Source: Streptomyces xanthophaeus (GTDB taxonomy: Bacteria; Actinomycetota; Actinomycetes; Streptomycetales; Streptomycetaceae). From it: DNA of 64,000 nt. Position numbers and translations under genes: made by a program. Shown here one piece after another: positions 37,214-46,199 of this stretch. Within the stretch, counting starts at the first letter, position 1. The number at the start of each line of letters is the position of its first letter. The notes under the pieces were generated by a model that saw only the letters and a list, made by a program, of their open reading frames with translations, searched no databases and was not told where the DNA came from. Location: assembly GCF_030440515.1 (NCBI RefSeq), contig NZ_CP076543.1, positions 6,396,501-6,460,500 on the forward strand. The letters run 5' to 3'.

Positions 37214-37414
37214 ATGCTGTGGCCGATGTTCGCAATTGCCCTGGGTTTCCTCGGAGTGGCCGTGCTCGCCGTGCTCGCGGTGCGGGTGTACGTGGAGGTG
37301 CGCAGACTGGCCTCCCAGGTGGCGCAGGCCAGCCGCCGGATCACCGACGCCTCCGCGGATCTTGAGCGGGCGGCCGTCGACCTGGCCCGGGCCGGACACG
37401 GCGTACGTACCTAG
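37214..37414 (+). CDS. Small single-span membrane protein
   Basis: This 66-residue protein is one N-terminal hydrophobic helix (about 3-25) followed by an amphipathic, possibly coiled-coil stretch (VYVEVRRLASQVAQASRRITDASADLERAAVDLARAG). It lies 26 bp after the zinc-ribbon gene and upstream of tatA. The shape resembles DUF948-like membrane-anchored coiled coils. Function unknown. Confidence 0.65.
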   Translation: MLWPMFAIALGFLGVAVLAVLAVRVYVEVRRLASQVAQASRRITDASADLERAAVDLARAGHGVRT

Positions 37415-37495
37415 CAGCAGGACGAATGTGCATGTCCGGGGCATTGCGAACCTGCCCGAGTGCAAGCGGGAGGACCCCCGGGGATTGCCGGGCGT

Positions 37496-37511
37496 TAACC
37501 CCCTGGGGTTA
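37496..37511. promoter_or_regulatory. Palindrome upstream of tatA
   Basis: TAACCCCCTGGGGTTA is a perfect inverted repeat of 7-bp arms around CT, 73 bp upstream of the tatA start. It could be a regulator site in the tatA promoter. Confidence 0.4.
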
Positions 37512-37583
37512 CGATCCTCGGTAGAGCAAGTCCTAGGCGCCCGTCCGGCGTGCTGTGAACCTCGGAGAAGAAGGAAGATACCT

Positions 37584-37871
37584 ATGGGCAACTTCAGGGG
37601 TTGGGAAATCCTCGTCATCGTCGGACTCATCATCCTGCTGTTCGGCGCCAAGAAGCTTCCCGACATGGCCCGCTCCCTCGGCAAGTCGGCCCGCATCCTC
37701 AAGAGCGAGGCCAAGGCCATGAAGAAGGACGGCGAGAGCGACGACGCCGCCACCGCCGCACCCGCGGACCAGTCCGCCCAGCCCGTCGCCCCGCGTACCA
37801 TCCAGGCCGCTCCGGGTGACGTCAGCAGCTCGCGTCCGGTCGGCGAGCCGAACCGCACCGCCCAGGGCTGA
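37584..37871 (+). CDS. tatA: Twin-arginine translocase subunit TatA
   Basis: This 95-residue subunit forms the twin-arginine translocation pore with TatC. It has a short N-terminal transmembrane helix (EILVIVGLIILLFGAKKLPDMARSLGKS, including the FGAKKLP hinge), an amphipathic helix and a disordered Ala/Pro-rich tail. The ATG at 37584 follows GAAGGAAG. tatC follows 47 bp downstream. Confidence 0.95.
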   Translation: MGNFRGWEILVIVGLIILLFGAKKLPDMARSLGKSARILKSEAKAMKKDGESDDAATAAPADQSAQPVAPRTIQAAPGDVSSSRPVGEPNRTAQG

Positions 37872-37918
37872 CACCCGCCGTACACGCCAGTCATCTGCAA
37901 CGAGACAAGGGACGTGGG

Positions 37919-38884
37919 TTGCTCAAGTCTGCCCGCAAGCAGGAGAAGAAGGAACGACAGGCGAAGGACGCCGAAGGGCGCATGCCTCTCGTCGAGCACC
38001 TGCGTGAGCTTCGAAACCGCCTGCTGAAGTCGGTCCTGGCGATCGTGGTGATCACGATCGTCGCCGCGTTCTTCTACCGGGAGATCATCAACTTCCTGTT
38101 GAAGCCGATGCTGGACTCCGTCGGCTGTACGGACGGTGTGGTGACCCAGCGCAACGGCCGCCCCTGCGCCGACATGACGGTGAACGGCCTGATCTCGGCG
38201 TTCTCGATCGCCCTGAAGGTCGCGCTGATGGCCGGTGTGGTGCTGTCCGCCCCGGTGTGGCTGTACCAGCTGTGGGCGTTCGCCGCGCCCGGGCTGCACA
38301 GTCACGAGAAGAAGTACGCACGGAGCTTCGTCGCGGTCGGTGCGCCCCTCTTCATGACCGGCGCGGTGATCGCGTACAAGATCCTCCCGCAGACCGCGAC
38401 GATCATGCTGGAGTTCACCCCCGACCACGCGCGCAACCTGCTGCCGGTCGACGACTACCTCGACCTGGTCACCCGCATGGTGATCGTGTTCGGCCTGGCC
38501 TTCGAGCTGCCACTGCTGCTGATCCTGCTGAACTTCACCGGTGTGCTCACCGGCAAGCGACTGGCGAGCTGGTGGCGGGGCATGGTCCTCGGCATCACGA
38601 TCTTCGCCGCCTTCGCGACCCCCACCGGTGACCCGCCGACGATGCTCGCGCTGGCCGTGCCCATCGTGGCCCTCTACTTCGCCGCGCTCGGCATCTGCCT
38701 CCTCAACGACCGCAGGCGCAGGCGCAACGATCCCGACGCGGATCTGAGCGACGACGAGGCCTCCCAGCTGGATCTCACCCCGTCGCCGGTCGGCGAGCTG
38801 GAATCCGTGCCGGCTCCCGCGGCGCTTCCCGAGCAGGCCGACGGCGGCCGCCAGCGGATCAACGGTTACGACGACGCCACCTGA
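37919..38884 (+). CDS. tatC: Twin-arginine translocase subunit TatC
   Basis: This 321-residue integral membrane protein is the receptor for twin-arginine signal peptides. The N-terminal MPLVEHLRELRNRLLKS is the signature cytosolic segment, followed by six hydrophobic helices and a charged C-terminal tail longer than in enteric TatC. I use the TTG at 37919, behind AAGGGA, because the basic N-terminus before MPLVEHL is usual in Streptomyces; the ATG at 37982 is the alternative. Confidence 0.94.
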   Translation: MLKSARKQEKKERQAKDAEGRMPLVEHLRELRNRLLKSVLAIVVITIVAAFFYREIINFLLKPMLDSVGCTDGVVTQRNGRPCADMTVNGLISAFSIALKVALMAGVVLSAPVWLYQLWAFAAPGLHSHEKKYARSFVAVGAPLFMTGAVIAYKILPQTATIMLEFTPDHARNLLPVDDYLDLVTRMVIVFGLAFELPLLLILLNFTGVLTGKRLASWWRGMVLGITIFAAFATPTGDPPTMLALAVPIVALYFAALGICLLNDRRRRRNDPDADLSDDEASQLDLTPSPVGELESVPAPAALPEQADGGRQRINGYDDAT

Positions 38885-38965
38885 CGGGTACGCCCCCGGC
38901 TGCCGCCGGGAGCTGTCCCCGGGGGCGGCCGGGGCCCGGGAACGGGCTCCGGTACATTCCCGTGG

Positions 38966-39865
38966 ATGAGCCACGAGGTCACCCTCTTCGTCAATCCCAC
39001 AGCCGGACGCGGCCGGGGCGCGCACGCCGCGCAGCCGGCCGCTTCGGCTGTCCGGGCGGCCGGTTTCTCCGTACGGACCGTGGTGGGCGCCGACGCGCCG
39101 GACGCGCTGGCCCGGCTGACGGCCGCCGTCCGTGAGGGCACCGGTGCGGTGATCGCGGTGGGCGGTGACGGGATGGTCTCCCTGGCGCTCCAGGCCCTGG
39201 CGGGGACGCCGGTGCCGCTCGGGGTGGTCGCGGTGGGCACCGGCAACGATTTCGCGCGCGCGACGGGGCTGCCCGTACGGGAGCCGGCGCGGGCCGGGCA
39301 GATGGCCGCCGAAGCCCTCAAGGAGAGCCGGATACGGGAGATCGACCTGGGCCGGGTGGGCGGCGCCGACTACGAGAAGTGGTTCGGGACGGTGCTGTGC
39401 TCCGGCTTCGACTCGCGGGTCAACGACCGGGGCAACCGGATGAGGCTGCCGGCCGGCCGGTTCAAGTACGACCTGGCGATGATCGCGGAGCTGGCCGCCT
39501 TCCGGCCGTTCCCGTACCGGATCACCCTGGACGACGGGCCCGTGATCGAGACCGAGGCCACGCTGGTGGCCGTCGGCAACGGATCCACCTACGGCGGGGG
39601 CATGCGCATCTGCGCGGGCGCCGTCCCCGACGACGGACTCTTCGACGTCACGGTGGTCGGCGACTGCAGCCGGGCCACCCTGCTCAAGGTGTTCCCGCAG
39701 GTCTACAAGGGACGCCACCTCGGCCATCCGAAGGTGACCGTCCACCGGGCCAGGAAGATCACCCTGGAGGCGGCGGGCCTGGGCGCGTACGCGGACGGCG
39801 AGCCGCTGGGAGTGCTGCCGGTGACCGCGGAGTGCGTTCCCCGGGCGGTCCGGCTGCTCACTTAA
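38966..39865 (+). CDS. Diacylglycerol kinase-family lipid kinase
   Basis: This 299-residue protein belongs to the soluble DAGK/YegS family. It begins VTLFVNPTAGRGRG and carries the nucleotide-binding GGDGMVSLALQAL followed by VGTGNDFARATGLP. Such enzymes phosphorylate diacylglycerol or related lipids and help recycle phospholipid and mannolipid precursors; the exact lipid is not shown by the sequence. It lies between tatC and the helicase gene. Confidence 0.9.
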   Translation: MSHEVTLFVNPTAGRGRGAHAAQPAASAVRAAGFSVRTVVGADAPDALARLTAAVREGTGAVIAVGGDGMVSLALQALAGTPVPLGVVAVGTGNDFARATGLPVREPARAGQMAAEALKESRIREIDLGRVGGADYEKWFGTVLCSGFDSRVNDRGNRMRLPAGRFKYDLAMIAELAAFRPFPYRITLDDGPVIETEATLVAVGNGSTYGGGMRICAGAVPDDGLFDVTVVGDCSRATLLKVFPQVYKGRHLGHPKVTVHRARKITLEAAGLGAYADGEPLGVLPVTAECVPRAVRLLT

Positions 39866-39911
39866 ATGATCGCGACTGTTGTCGGAGGTGGCGGGTAGGC
39901 TCGACAGCAAG

Positions 39912-42752
39912 ATGACCGAAGAACTCTCACCCGCCGAGCGGTACGCCGCTGCCCGGATCCGCGCCGCCGAAGAGGCCTCTGCCCTGGCCCCCTTCCGCGA
40001 GATGTACGAATTCGATCTGGACCCGTATCAGGTCGAAGCCTGCAAGGCGCTGGAGGCCGGCAAAGGCGTCCTCGTCGCCGCCCCGACCGGCTCGGGCAAG
40101 ACCATCGTCGGCGAGTTCGCCGTGCACCTGGCCCTCCAGCAGGGCCGCAAGTGCTTCTACACGACGCCGATCAAGGCACTGTCGAACCAGAAGTACGCCG
40201 ACCTCGTCAAGCGCTACGGTGCCGACAAGGTGGGCCTGCTGACGGGTGACAACAGCGTCAACTCCGAGGCGCCGGTGGTCGTGATGACCACCGAGGTGCT
40301 CCGCAACATGCTGTACGCGGGCTCGCAGTCGCTGCTCGGCCTCGGCTACGTCGTGATGGACGAGGTCCACTACCTCTCCGACCGGTTCCGCGGGGCCGTC
40401 TGGGAGGAAGTGATCATCCACCTCCCCGAGTCGGTGACCCTGGTCTCCCTGTCGGCCACCGTGTCCAACGCCGAGGAGTTCGGCGACTGGCTGGACACCG
40501 TGCGCGGGGACACCGAAGTGATCGTCTCCGAGGAGCGGCCCGTACCGCTGTGGCAGCACGTCATGGCCGGCCGCCGCATCTACGACCTCTTCGAGGAGGA
40601 GTCCGACCACGGCGGCCGCGGCTCCGCGCGCCGCGAGGTCAATCCCGATCTGCTGCGCATGGCGCGCGAGGAGAACAGCCGCACCTACAGTCCGAAGGAC
40701 CGGCGGCGCGGCAAGATGGTCCGCGAGGCCGACCGCGAGCGCGAGCGGCGCTCCCGCGGCCGGATCTGGACCCCGTCGCGCCCCGAGGTCATCGCACGCC
40801 TCGACAACGACGGGCTGCTGCCCGCCATCAACTTCATCTTCAGCCGGGCCGGCTGCGAGGCCGCCGTCCAGCAGTGCCTGTACGCGGGCCTGCGGCTCAA
40901 CGACGAGTCCGCGCGGCTCAGGGTGCGCGAGCTCGTCGAGGCGCGGACCGCCTCCATCCCCACCGAGGACCTGCACGTCCTGGGGTACTACGAGTGGCTC
41001 GAAGGGCTGGAGCGGGGCATCGCCGCGCACCACGCGGGCATGCTGCCCACCTTCAAGGAGGTCGTGGAAGAGCTCTTCGTACGCGGCCTGGTGAAGGCCG
41101 TCTTCGCCACGGAGACCCTGGCGCTGGGCATCAACATGCCCGCGCGCACGGTGATCCTGGAGAAGCTGGTCAAGTGGAACGGCGAGCAGCATGCCGACAT
41201 CACCCCCGGCGAGTACACGCAGCTGACCGGCCGGGCCGGGCGCCGCGGCATCGACGTCGAGGGCCACGCGGTGGTGCTCTGGCAGCGCGGCATGGACCCG
41301 GCGGGGCTCGCCGGCCTCGCGGGTACCCGTACGTATCCGCTGCGTTCCAGCTTCAAGCCCTCGTACAACATGGCCGTGAACCTGGTCAGCCAGTTCGGGC
41401 GGCACCGCTCGCGCGAGCTCCTGGAGACCTCCTTCGCGCAGTTCCAGGCCGACCGCTCGGTCGTCGGGATCTCCCGGCAGGTGCAGCGCAACGAGGAGGG
41501 CCTGGAGGGCTACCAGGAGGGCATGACCTGCCACCTGGGGAACTTCGAGGAGTACGCGCAGCTGCGCCGTGACCTCAAGGACCGCGAGACGGACCTGGCC
41601 AAGCAGGGCGCCGCCCAGCGCCGGGTGCAGGCGGCCAGTTCGCTGGAGAAGCTCAAGCCGGGCGACATCATCCACGTGCCGACGGGCAAGTTCGCCGGGC
41701 TGGCGCTGGTCCTGGACCCGGGCGTGCCGGCCGGGCGGGTCAACGGGCACCGCGGGCACGAGTACGCCGAGGGTCCGCGCCCGCTGGTGCTCACCGCCGA
41801 ACGGCAGGTCAAGCGGCTCGCCGCGATCGACTTCCCGGTCCCGGTCGAGGCGCTCGACCGGATGCGGATCCCCAAGACCTTCAACGCGCGCTCGCCGCAG
41901 TCCCGCCGGGACCTGGCGTCCCAGCTGCGGACCAAGGCCGGGCACATCACTCCCGAGCGGCGCTCCCGCGGCCGGGCCGCGGCCGCCGACGACCGTGAGA
42001 TCGCCCGGCTGCGCAGTGAGCTGCGGGCGCATCCCTGCCACGGCTGTGACGAGCGCGAGGACCACGCCCGCTGGGCGGAGCGCTACCACCGGCTCAAGCG
42101 GGACACCCAGCAGCTGGAGCGGCGGATCGAGGGCCGGACGAACACCATCGCCCGCACCTTCGACCGGATCCACGCGCTGCTGACCGAGCTGGACTACCTG
42201 CGCGAGGACGAGGTCACCGTGCACGGCAAGCGGCTCGCCCGGCTGTACGGGGAGCTGGACCTGCTGGCCTCCGAATGCCTGCGGGCCAAGGTGTGGGAGG
42301 GGCTCAGCCCCGCCGAACTGGCCGCCTGCGTCTCGGCGTTGGTCTTCGAGGCGCGCCAGTCGGACGACGCGGTCGCACCGAAGGTGCCCGGCGGCGCGGC
42401 GAAGGAGGCGCTGGGCGAGATGGTCCGGATCTGGGGCCGCCTCGACGCGCTGGAGGAGGAGCACCGCATCAACCAGGCGGAGGGCGTGGGCCAGCGCGAG
42501 CCGGACCTCGGCTTCGCGTGGGCGGCGTACCAGTGGGCCTCCGACAAGAGCCTGGACGAGGTGCTGCGCGAGGCGGAGATGCCGGCCGGTGACTTCGTGC
42601 GCTGGTGCAAGCAGGTCATCGATGTGCTCGGGCAGGTCGCGGCGGCGGCTCCGGCGGCCTCCGGTGACAGCGGGAGCACGGTGGCGCGCAATGCCCGCAA
42701 GGCCGTGGACGCGCTGCTTCGGGGTGTAGTGGCCTACAGCTCGGTCGGCTAG
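39912..42752 (+). CDS. helY: Ski2/HelY-type DEVH-box helicase
   Basis: This 946-residue superfamily 2 helicase has Walker A APTGSGKT (60-64 for GSGKT), DEVH at 150-153 and the helicase C-terminal core (HHAGMLPTFKEVVEELFVRG, ATETLALGINMPARTV, QLTGRAGRRG). A C-terminal Ski2/Mtr4-like region with a CHGCDEREDH segment follows. It matches mycobacterial HelY, which also sits beside tatAC, and is presumably an RNA helicase involved in RNA turnover. ATG at 39912 begins the conserved protein. Confidence 0.93.
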   Translation: MTEELSPAERYAAARIRAAEEASALAPFREMYEFDLDPYQVEACKALEAGKGVLVAAPTGSGKTIVGEFAVHLALQQGRKCFYTTPIKALSNQKYADLVKRYGADKVGLLTGDNSVNSEAPVVVMTTEVLRNMLYAGSQSLLGLGYVVMDEVHYLSDRFRGAVWEEVIIHLPESVTLVSLSATVSNAEEFGDWLDTVRGDTEVIVSEERPVPLWQHVMAGRRIYDLFEEESDHGGRGSARREVNPDLLRMAREENSRTYSPKDRRRGKMVREADRERERRSRGRIWTPSRPEVIARLDNDGLLPAINFIFSRAGCEAAVQQCLYAGLRLNDESARLRVRELVEARTASIPTEDLHVLGYYEWLEGLERGIAAHHAGMLPTFKEVVEELFVRGLVKAVFATETLALGINMPARTVILEKLVKWNGEQHADITPGEYTQLTGRAGRRGIDVEGHAVVLWQRGMDPAGLAGLAGTRTYPLRSSFKPSYNMAVNLVSQFGRHRSRELLETSFAQFQADRSVVGISRQVQRNEEGLEGYQEGMTCHLGNFEEYAQLRRDLKDRETDLAKQGAAQRRVQAASSLEKLKPGDIIHVPTGKFAGLALVLDPGVPAGRVNGHRGHEYAEGPRPLVLTAERQVKRLAAIDFPVPVEALDRMRIPKTFNARSPQSRRDLASQLRTKAGHITPERRSRGRAAAADDREIARLRSELRAHPCHGCDEREDHARWAERYHRLKRDTQQLERRIEGRTNTIARTFDRIHALLTELDYLREDEVTVHGKRLARLYGELDLLASECLRAKVWEGLSPAELAACVSALVFEARQSDDAVAPKVPGGAAKEALGEMVRIWGRLDALEEEHRINQAEGVGQREPDLGFAWAAYQWASDKSLDEVLREAEMPAGDFVRWCKQVIDVLGQVAAAAPAASGDSGSTVARNARKAVDALLRGVVAYSSVG

Positions 42753-42843
42753 GCGGTTTTGGGGCTTCCTCCGAGAGTGGGGATGGCTTGATCTGATCTC
42801 TTGCCATGATCGAATCGGCGTGCCCTGTGCGACGATCGATTCC

Positions 42844-43500
42844 ATGAGTGGGGGAGCGGACGATGGTCCGAGACGGGTCGGTCGGCCACGTGCCGACCGG
42901 CTGAGACCGGACAGCGGCCGGCCGCCGCGCGAGGAACTCCTCTGTGCGGCGGCTGAGTTGTTCACCGCCCAGGGATACGCGGCGACCACCACGCGGGCCG
43001 TCGCCGAACGGGCCGGGATGCGCCAGGCCACGATGTACCACTACTTCGCCGGCAAGGAGGAACTCCTCGCCGAACTGCTGGAGTCCACGGTCGCACCCTC
43101 GCTGGTGCTGGCCCGGCAGCTGCTCGCGGACGACGGGCGGTGCGCCGCACGGCGGCTGTGGGAGCTGTGCCGCTCCGACGTGCTGCTGCTGTGCGGCGGG
43201 CCGTACAACCTGGGGGCGCTCTACCTGCTGCCCGAGCTGGGCGGTTCGCGCTTCACGCGGTTCCGCCGGATGCGCGGGGAACTCAAGGACGCCTACCGGG
43301 TGCTGCTCGCGGGGACCCGCGTCGGCGCCGAACTGGCCGGGGACAAGGCGGGGCTGACGCTCCGGGGAGACCTCGTCTTCGGGCTCATCGAAGGCGTCAT
43401 GCTGATCCACCGCACGGATCCGGAGCGGGCCGTGACGGCCTTCGCGGAGGCCACCGCGGACGCGGCGCTGCGGATCGCGGGCGTCGGCCCGCCGGACTGA
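42844..43500 (+). CDS. TetR-family regulator
   Basis: This 218-residue regulator has the TetR DNA-binding domain near residues 20-70 (EELLCAAAELFTAQGYAATTTRAVAERAGMRQATMYHYFAGKEELL) and a ligand-binding all-helical C-terminal domain. ATG at 42844 is preferred to 42820. The neighbours (helicase upstream, convergent pseudouridine synthase) do not point to a target, so the ligand and regulon are unknown. Confidence 0.92.
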   Translation: MSGGADDGPRRVGRPRADRLRPDSGRPPREELLCAAAELFTAQGYAATTTRAVAERAGMRQATMYHYFAGKEELLAELLESTVAPSLVLARQLLADDGRCAARRLWELCRSDVLLLCGGPYNLGALYLLPELGGSRFTRFRRMRGELKDAYRVLLAGTRVGAELAGDKAGLTLRGDLVFGLIEGVMLIHRTDPERAVTAFAEATADAALRIAGVGPPD

Positions 43501-43524
43501 CGGGCCGCCGGTCCAACCGCCGGT

Positions 43525-44496
43525 CTAACCGCCGGTTCCGGCCTCCCAGCCCGCGCGGTCGTCCCACGCCTGGAGGGTGCGGCCGCTGTCGAAGCGGTGC
43601 GGGTGCCCGGTCACCGGGTCGGTGAACGCCAGTACCCGGGCCAGGAGTTGCAGCGGCCTGCGGTAGTCGTCCGGGGCCGGGTCGGTGACCTGCGGATACA
43701 CCGGGTCGCCGAGGATGGGCAGACCCAGGCTGTTCATGTGCACCCGCAGCTGGTGGGTGCGGCCGGTGCGCGGGGTCAGCCGGTAGCGGGCCAGTCCGCC
43801 CCGGGCCTCGACACATTCGACCAGGCTCTCGGCGTTGGGCTCGCCGCCGGGCACCTCGACCGCCGCGATGACCCCGCGGGCCTTCTCGATCCGGCTGCGG
43901 ACCGTGCGCGGGAGGGTGCGGGCGAGTTCCGGGTCGTGCGGTGCGAGCGCCTCGTACTCCTTGTGCACCTCGCGCCGCTGGAAGAGCAGCTGGTAGGCGC
44001 CGCGGTCCTCCGGCCGGACGCTGAACATCACCAGTCCCGCCGTCAGCCGGTCCAGCCGGTGCGCGGGGCTGAGGCCGGGCAGGTCCAGCTCCGCACGGAG
44101 CCGGGCCAGGGCGGTCTCGGTGATGTGAGAGCCGCGCGGGGTGGTGGCCAGGAAGTGCGGCTTGTCCACGACCAGCAGGTGCGCGTCGCGGTGGACGACG
44201 GAGATCGGGAACGGCACCCGCGGCTCCGGCTCCATGTCCCGGTGGAACCACAGATAGGCGCCCGGCTCGTACGGGTCCCGCGCGCGCAGGACCCGCCCGC
44301 CGGGGCCCAGCACCCGGCCCGCGGCCAGCAGGCGGGCGACCGAGTCGGCGCCGCGGGTGCCGGCGTAGCGCGCCGCGAGGTAGTCGCCGAGATCCGGCCA
44401 TGTCCCGTCCGGGTCGGGCGGGAGCCGCAGCCGGACCGGGTCGATGCCGGCGCGCTGGGGGAGGGGCGAGGGGGGTGGCTGGGCTCTGCGTCTCAT
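43525..44496 (-). CDS. RluA-type pseudouridine synthase
   Basis: This 323-residue protein has the RluA-family catalytic motif HRLDRLTAGLVMFS (catalytic Asp149), an N-terminal part that may bind RNA, and the later segments EYEAL and GRTHQLRVHMNSLGLPILGDPVY. It converts uridine to pseudouridine in rRNA or tRNA; the target position cannot be told from sequence. ATG at 44496 begins the conserved part. It lies 19 bp after the serine hydrolase gene on the same strand. Confidence 0.92.
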   Translation of the reverse strand: MRRRAQPPPSPLPQRAGIDPVRLRLPPDPDGTWPDLGDYLAARYAGTRGADSVARLLAAGRVLGPGGRVLRARDPYEPGAYLWFHRDMEPEPRVPFPISVVHRDAHLLVVDKPHFLATTPRGSHITETALARLRAELDLPGLSPAHRLDRLTAGLVMFSVRPEDRGAYQLLFQRREVHKEYEALAPHDPELARTLPRTVRSRIEKARGVIAAVEVPGGEPNAESLVECVEARGGLARYRLTPRTGRTHQLRVHMNSLGLPILGDPVYPQVTDPAPDDYRRPLQLLARVLAFTDPVTGHPHRFDSGRTLQAWDDRAGWEAGTGG

Positions 44497-44515
44497 CGGG
44501 GAACAGGCTATGCGG

Positions 44516-46060
44516 CTATCGCCGGGTGAAAGTGCCCAGGTGGTCGGCGTCGAGGTATTCGATGCGCAGGGTGCCGTCGGCGAAGATCGCACCGGTGCGG
44601 CCGACCGCGTTCTCGCCCGCGGTCATGAAGCTGAAGGTGTCCCCGGCGTAGTGGGTCAGCGGGAAGCGCAGGGGCTCGGGGCCGAGGGCGAGGGTGAGCG
44701 CGCCGTTGTCGTCGGCGGTCACGGTGGCCTTGCCGTAGTAGGGGTTGTCGTAGGTTCCGGTGTACGCGGCGCTGTCCCGGGCCGGCTGCGCTCCGGTGGG
44801 CGGGTGGGCGTAGTCGGTGGTCGACCCGTCCGGGGGTTCGAGAGCGGCCGCGTAGGCGGAGGCGGCCAGGGCGAGCCAGTCGGTGGAGACCTTGCCGTGC
44901 TCGGCGTAGTCGAAGAAGTCCAGGGCCACGGCGTCGGGCAGGCCGACCGGGGCGCCGTTGGTCAGGACGACGATGCCGAGCCGCTCCAGCGGGAGCATGG
45001 TGACGTTGGTGTTGGCGCCGAGTTCGAAGGCGCCGGAGTGGCTCAGACGCACGCGGCCGGCACCGTCGTAGCCGACGTTCCAGCCGAGGCCGTAGAAGCT
45101 GGTGGTGCCGACGGCGTTGGTCGGCTGCGACACGATCGCGGGCACGTGGGTGCGGGTGAGGGTATCCGCCGGGATGATCCGCTTCCCGTCCAGGGTGCCG
45201 CCGGCCAGCTGCAGCCGCAGCCAGCGGGCCATGTCCGTGGCGGTGGAGCTGACCCCGCCGGCCGGGGCCTGGGCGTCCGGGTCGCGGACGAAGCGCGGGC
45301 TCCAGGTGCCGTCGGCGTTCTTGACGTGGGTGGCGGCGTGGTCGGGGGAGTTGGCGAAAGCGGAGAACTCGGTGCTGGTACGGGTCATGCCGGCGGGCTT
45401 GAAGAGGGTGTCGGCGCTGAGCTTCTGCCAGCTGGTGCCCTTGGCGCGGGCGACGGCCTCGGCGGCCGCGGTGAACCCGAAGTTGGTGTAGGCGTAGCTC
45501 GCCCGGAACGGGCCGAGGGGCTCCAGGCGCAGGTGGTCCAGGATGTACGCCTGGTCGTAGCCGAGGTCTTCGAGGAGGTCGCCGGCGTGGTCGGGGAGAC
45601 CGCTGCGGTGGGAGAACAGGTCGGCGGTGGTGACGTGGTCGCTGACCCAGGGGTCCTTCAGGGAGAACCCGGGCAGGACGGTGCGGTCGTCCCACTCCTG
45701 GGGATCGGTGAGGGTGCCGGCCACGACCGTGGAGGAGACGGGCTTGGACAGCGAGGCGATCTGGAAGACGGTGTCGGGGCCGACCTTCGCGCTCTCGCCG
45801 GTCCTGCGGAGCCCGTAGCCCTTGATGTGGACGACCTTGTCGTCGTGGACCACGGCCACGGACACACCGGGGACCCCGGTGCGGCGCATCATGTCCTCGA
45901 CGGTGCGGTCGAGGCGGGCGACGGCCTTGTCGACGGCGGCGTCCGTGATCTGGGGCGTCGGGGTGGGGGGCGGGGTGGGTGCGGTCGTGGCTGCGGCCAC
46001 GGCCGTCGCGGCCAGGAGGACCGCGGCCCCTGCTGCCCCGAGCGACGGGAGCGTACGCAT
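44516..46060 (-). CDS. Secreted beta-lactamase-fold serine hydrolase
   Basis: This 514-residue class C beta-lactamase/penicillin-binding-like protein has a signal peptide (hydrophobic 6-25) and Pro/Thr linker. The catalytic Ser103-Lys106 (SLSK), Tyr191-x-Asn193 (YTN) and a SHSG segment are in the expected order. The C-terminal 130 residues form an extra beta-rich domain (DUF3471-like) often found in such proteins. Likely a D-amino-acid peptidase or esterase; true beta-lactam hydrolysis is less likely. Confidence 0.9.
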   Translation of the reverse strand: MRTLPSLGAAGAAVLLAATAVAAATTAPTPPPTPTPQITDAAVDKAVARLDRTVEDMMRRTGVPGVSVAVVHDDKVVHIKGYGLRRTGESAKVGPDTVFQIASLSKPVSSTVVAGTLTDPQEWDDRTVLPGFSLKDPWVSDHVTTADLFSHRSGLPDHAGDLLEDLGYDQAYILDHLRLEPLGPFRASYAYTNFGFTAAAEAVARAKGTSWQKLSADTLFKPAGMTRTSTEFSAFANSPDHAATHVKNADGTWSPRFVRDPDAQAPAGGVSSTATDMARWLRLQLAGGTLDGKRIIPADTLTRTHVPAIVSQPTNAVGTTSFYGLGWNVGYDGAGRVRLSHSGAFELGANTNVTMLPLERLGIVVLTNGAPVGLPDAVALDFFDYAEHGKVSTDWLALAASAYAAALEPPDGSTTDYAHPPTGAQPARDSAAYTGTYDNPYYGKATVTADDNGALTLALGPEPLRFPLTHYAGDTFSFMTAGENAVGRTGAIFADGTLRIEYLDADHLGTFTRR

Positions 46061-46105
46061 GGGGTCATTGTCCTGCCGGGAGCCGTGGAGCGCGCGGCGC
46101 CGTTG

Positions 46106-46153
46106 CCGGGGGCGCTGCCCCCGGACGCCCGCGCCTCACACGCCGGCGGGGCT
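46106..46153 (+). repeat. REP-like intergenic element, copy 1
   Basis: A hairpin CCGGGGGC-GCT-GCCCCCGG is followed by GCGCCTCACACGCCGGCGGG. The same arrangement recurs at 49603 and 63794, all in the same orientation. Confidence 0.7.
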
Positions 46154-46199
46154 CGAAGGAGACGCCGGCGGGGACGGGTCCGCCGGCGTGGGGAAACCT

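Noticed and set aside
43501..43540. Three short CCGCCGGT repeats between the TetR gene and the pseudouridine synthase gene
   Set aside because: Noted as a small tandem repeat of about 12 bp, partly inside the coding end; too short and GC-biased to claim a function.
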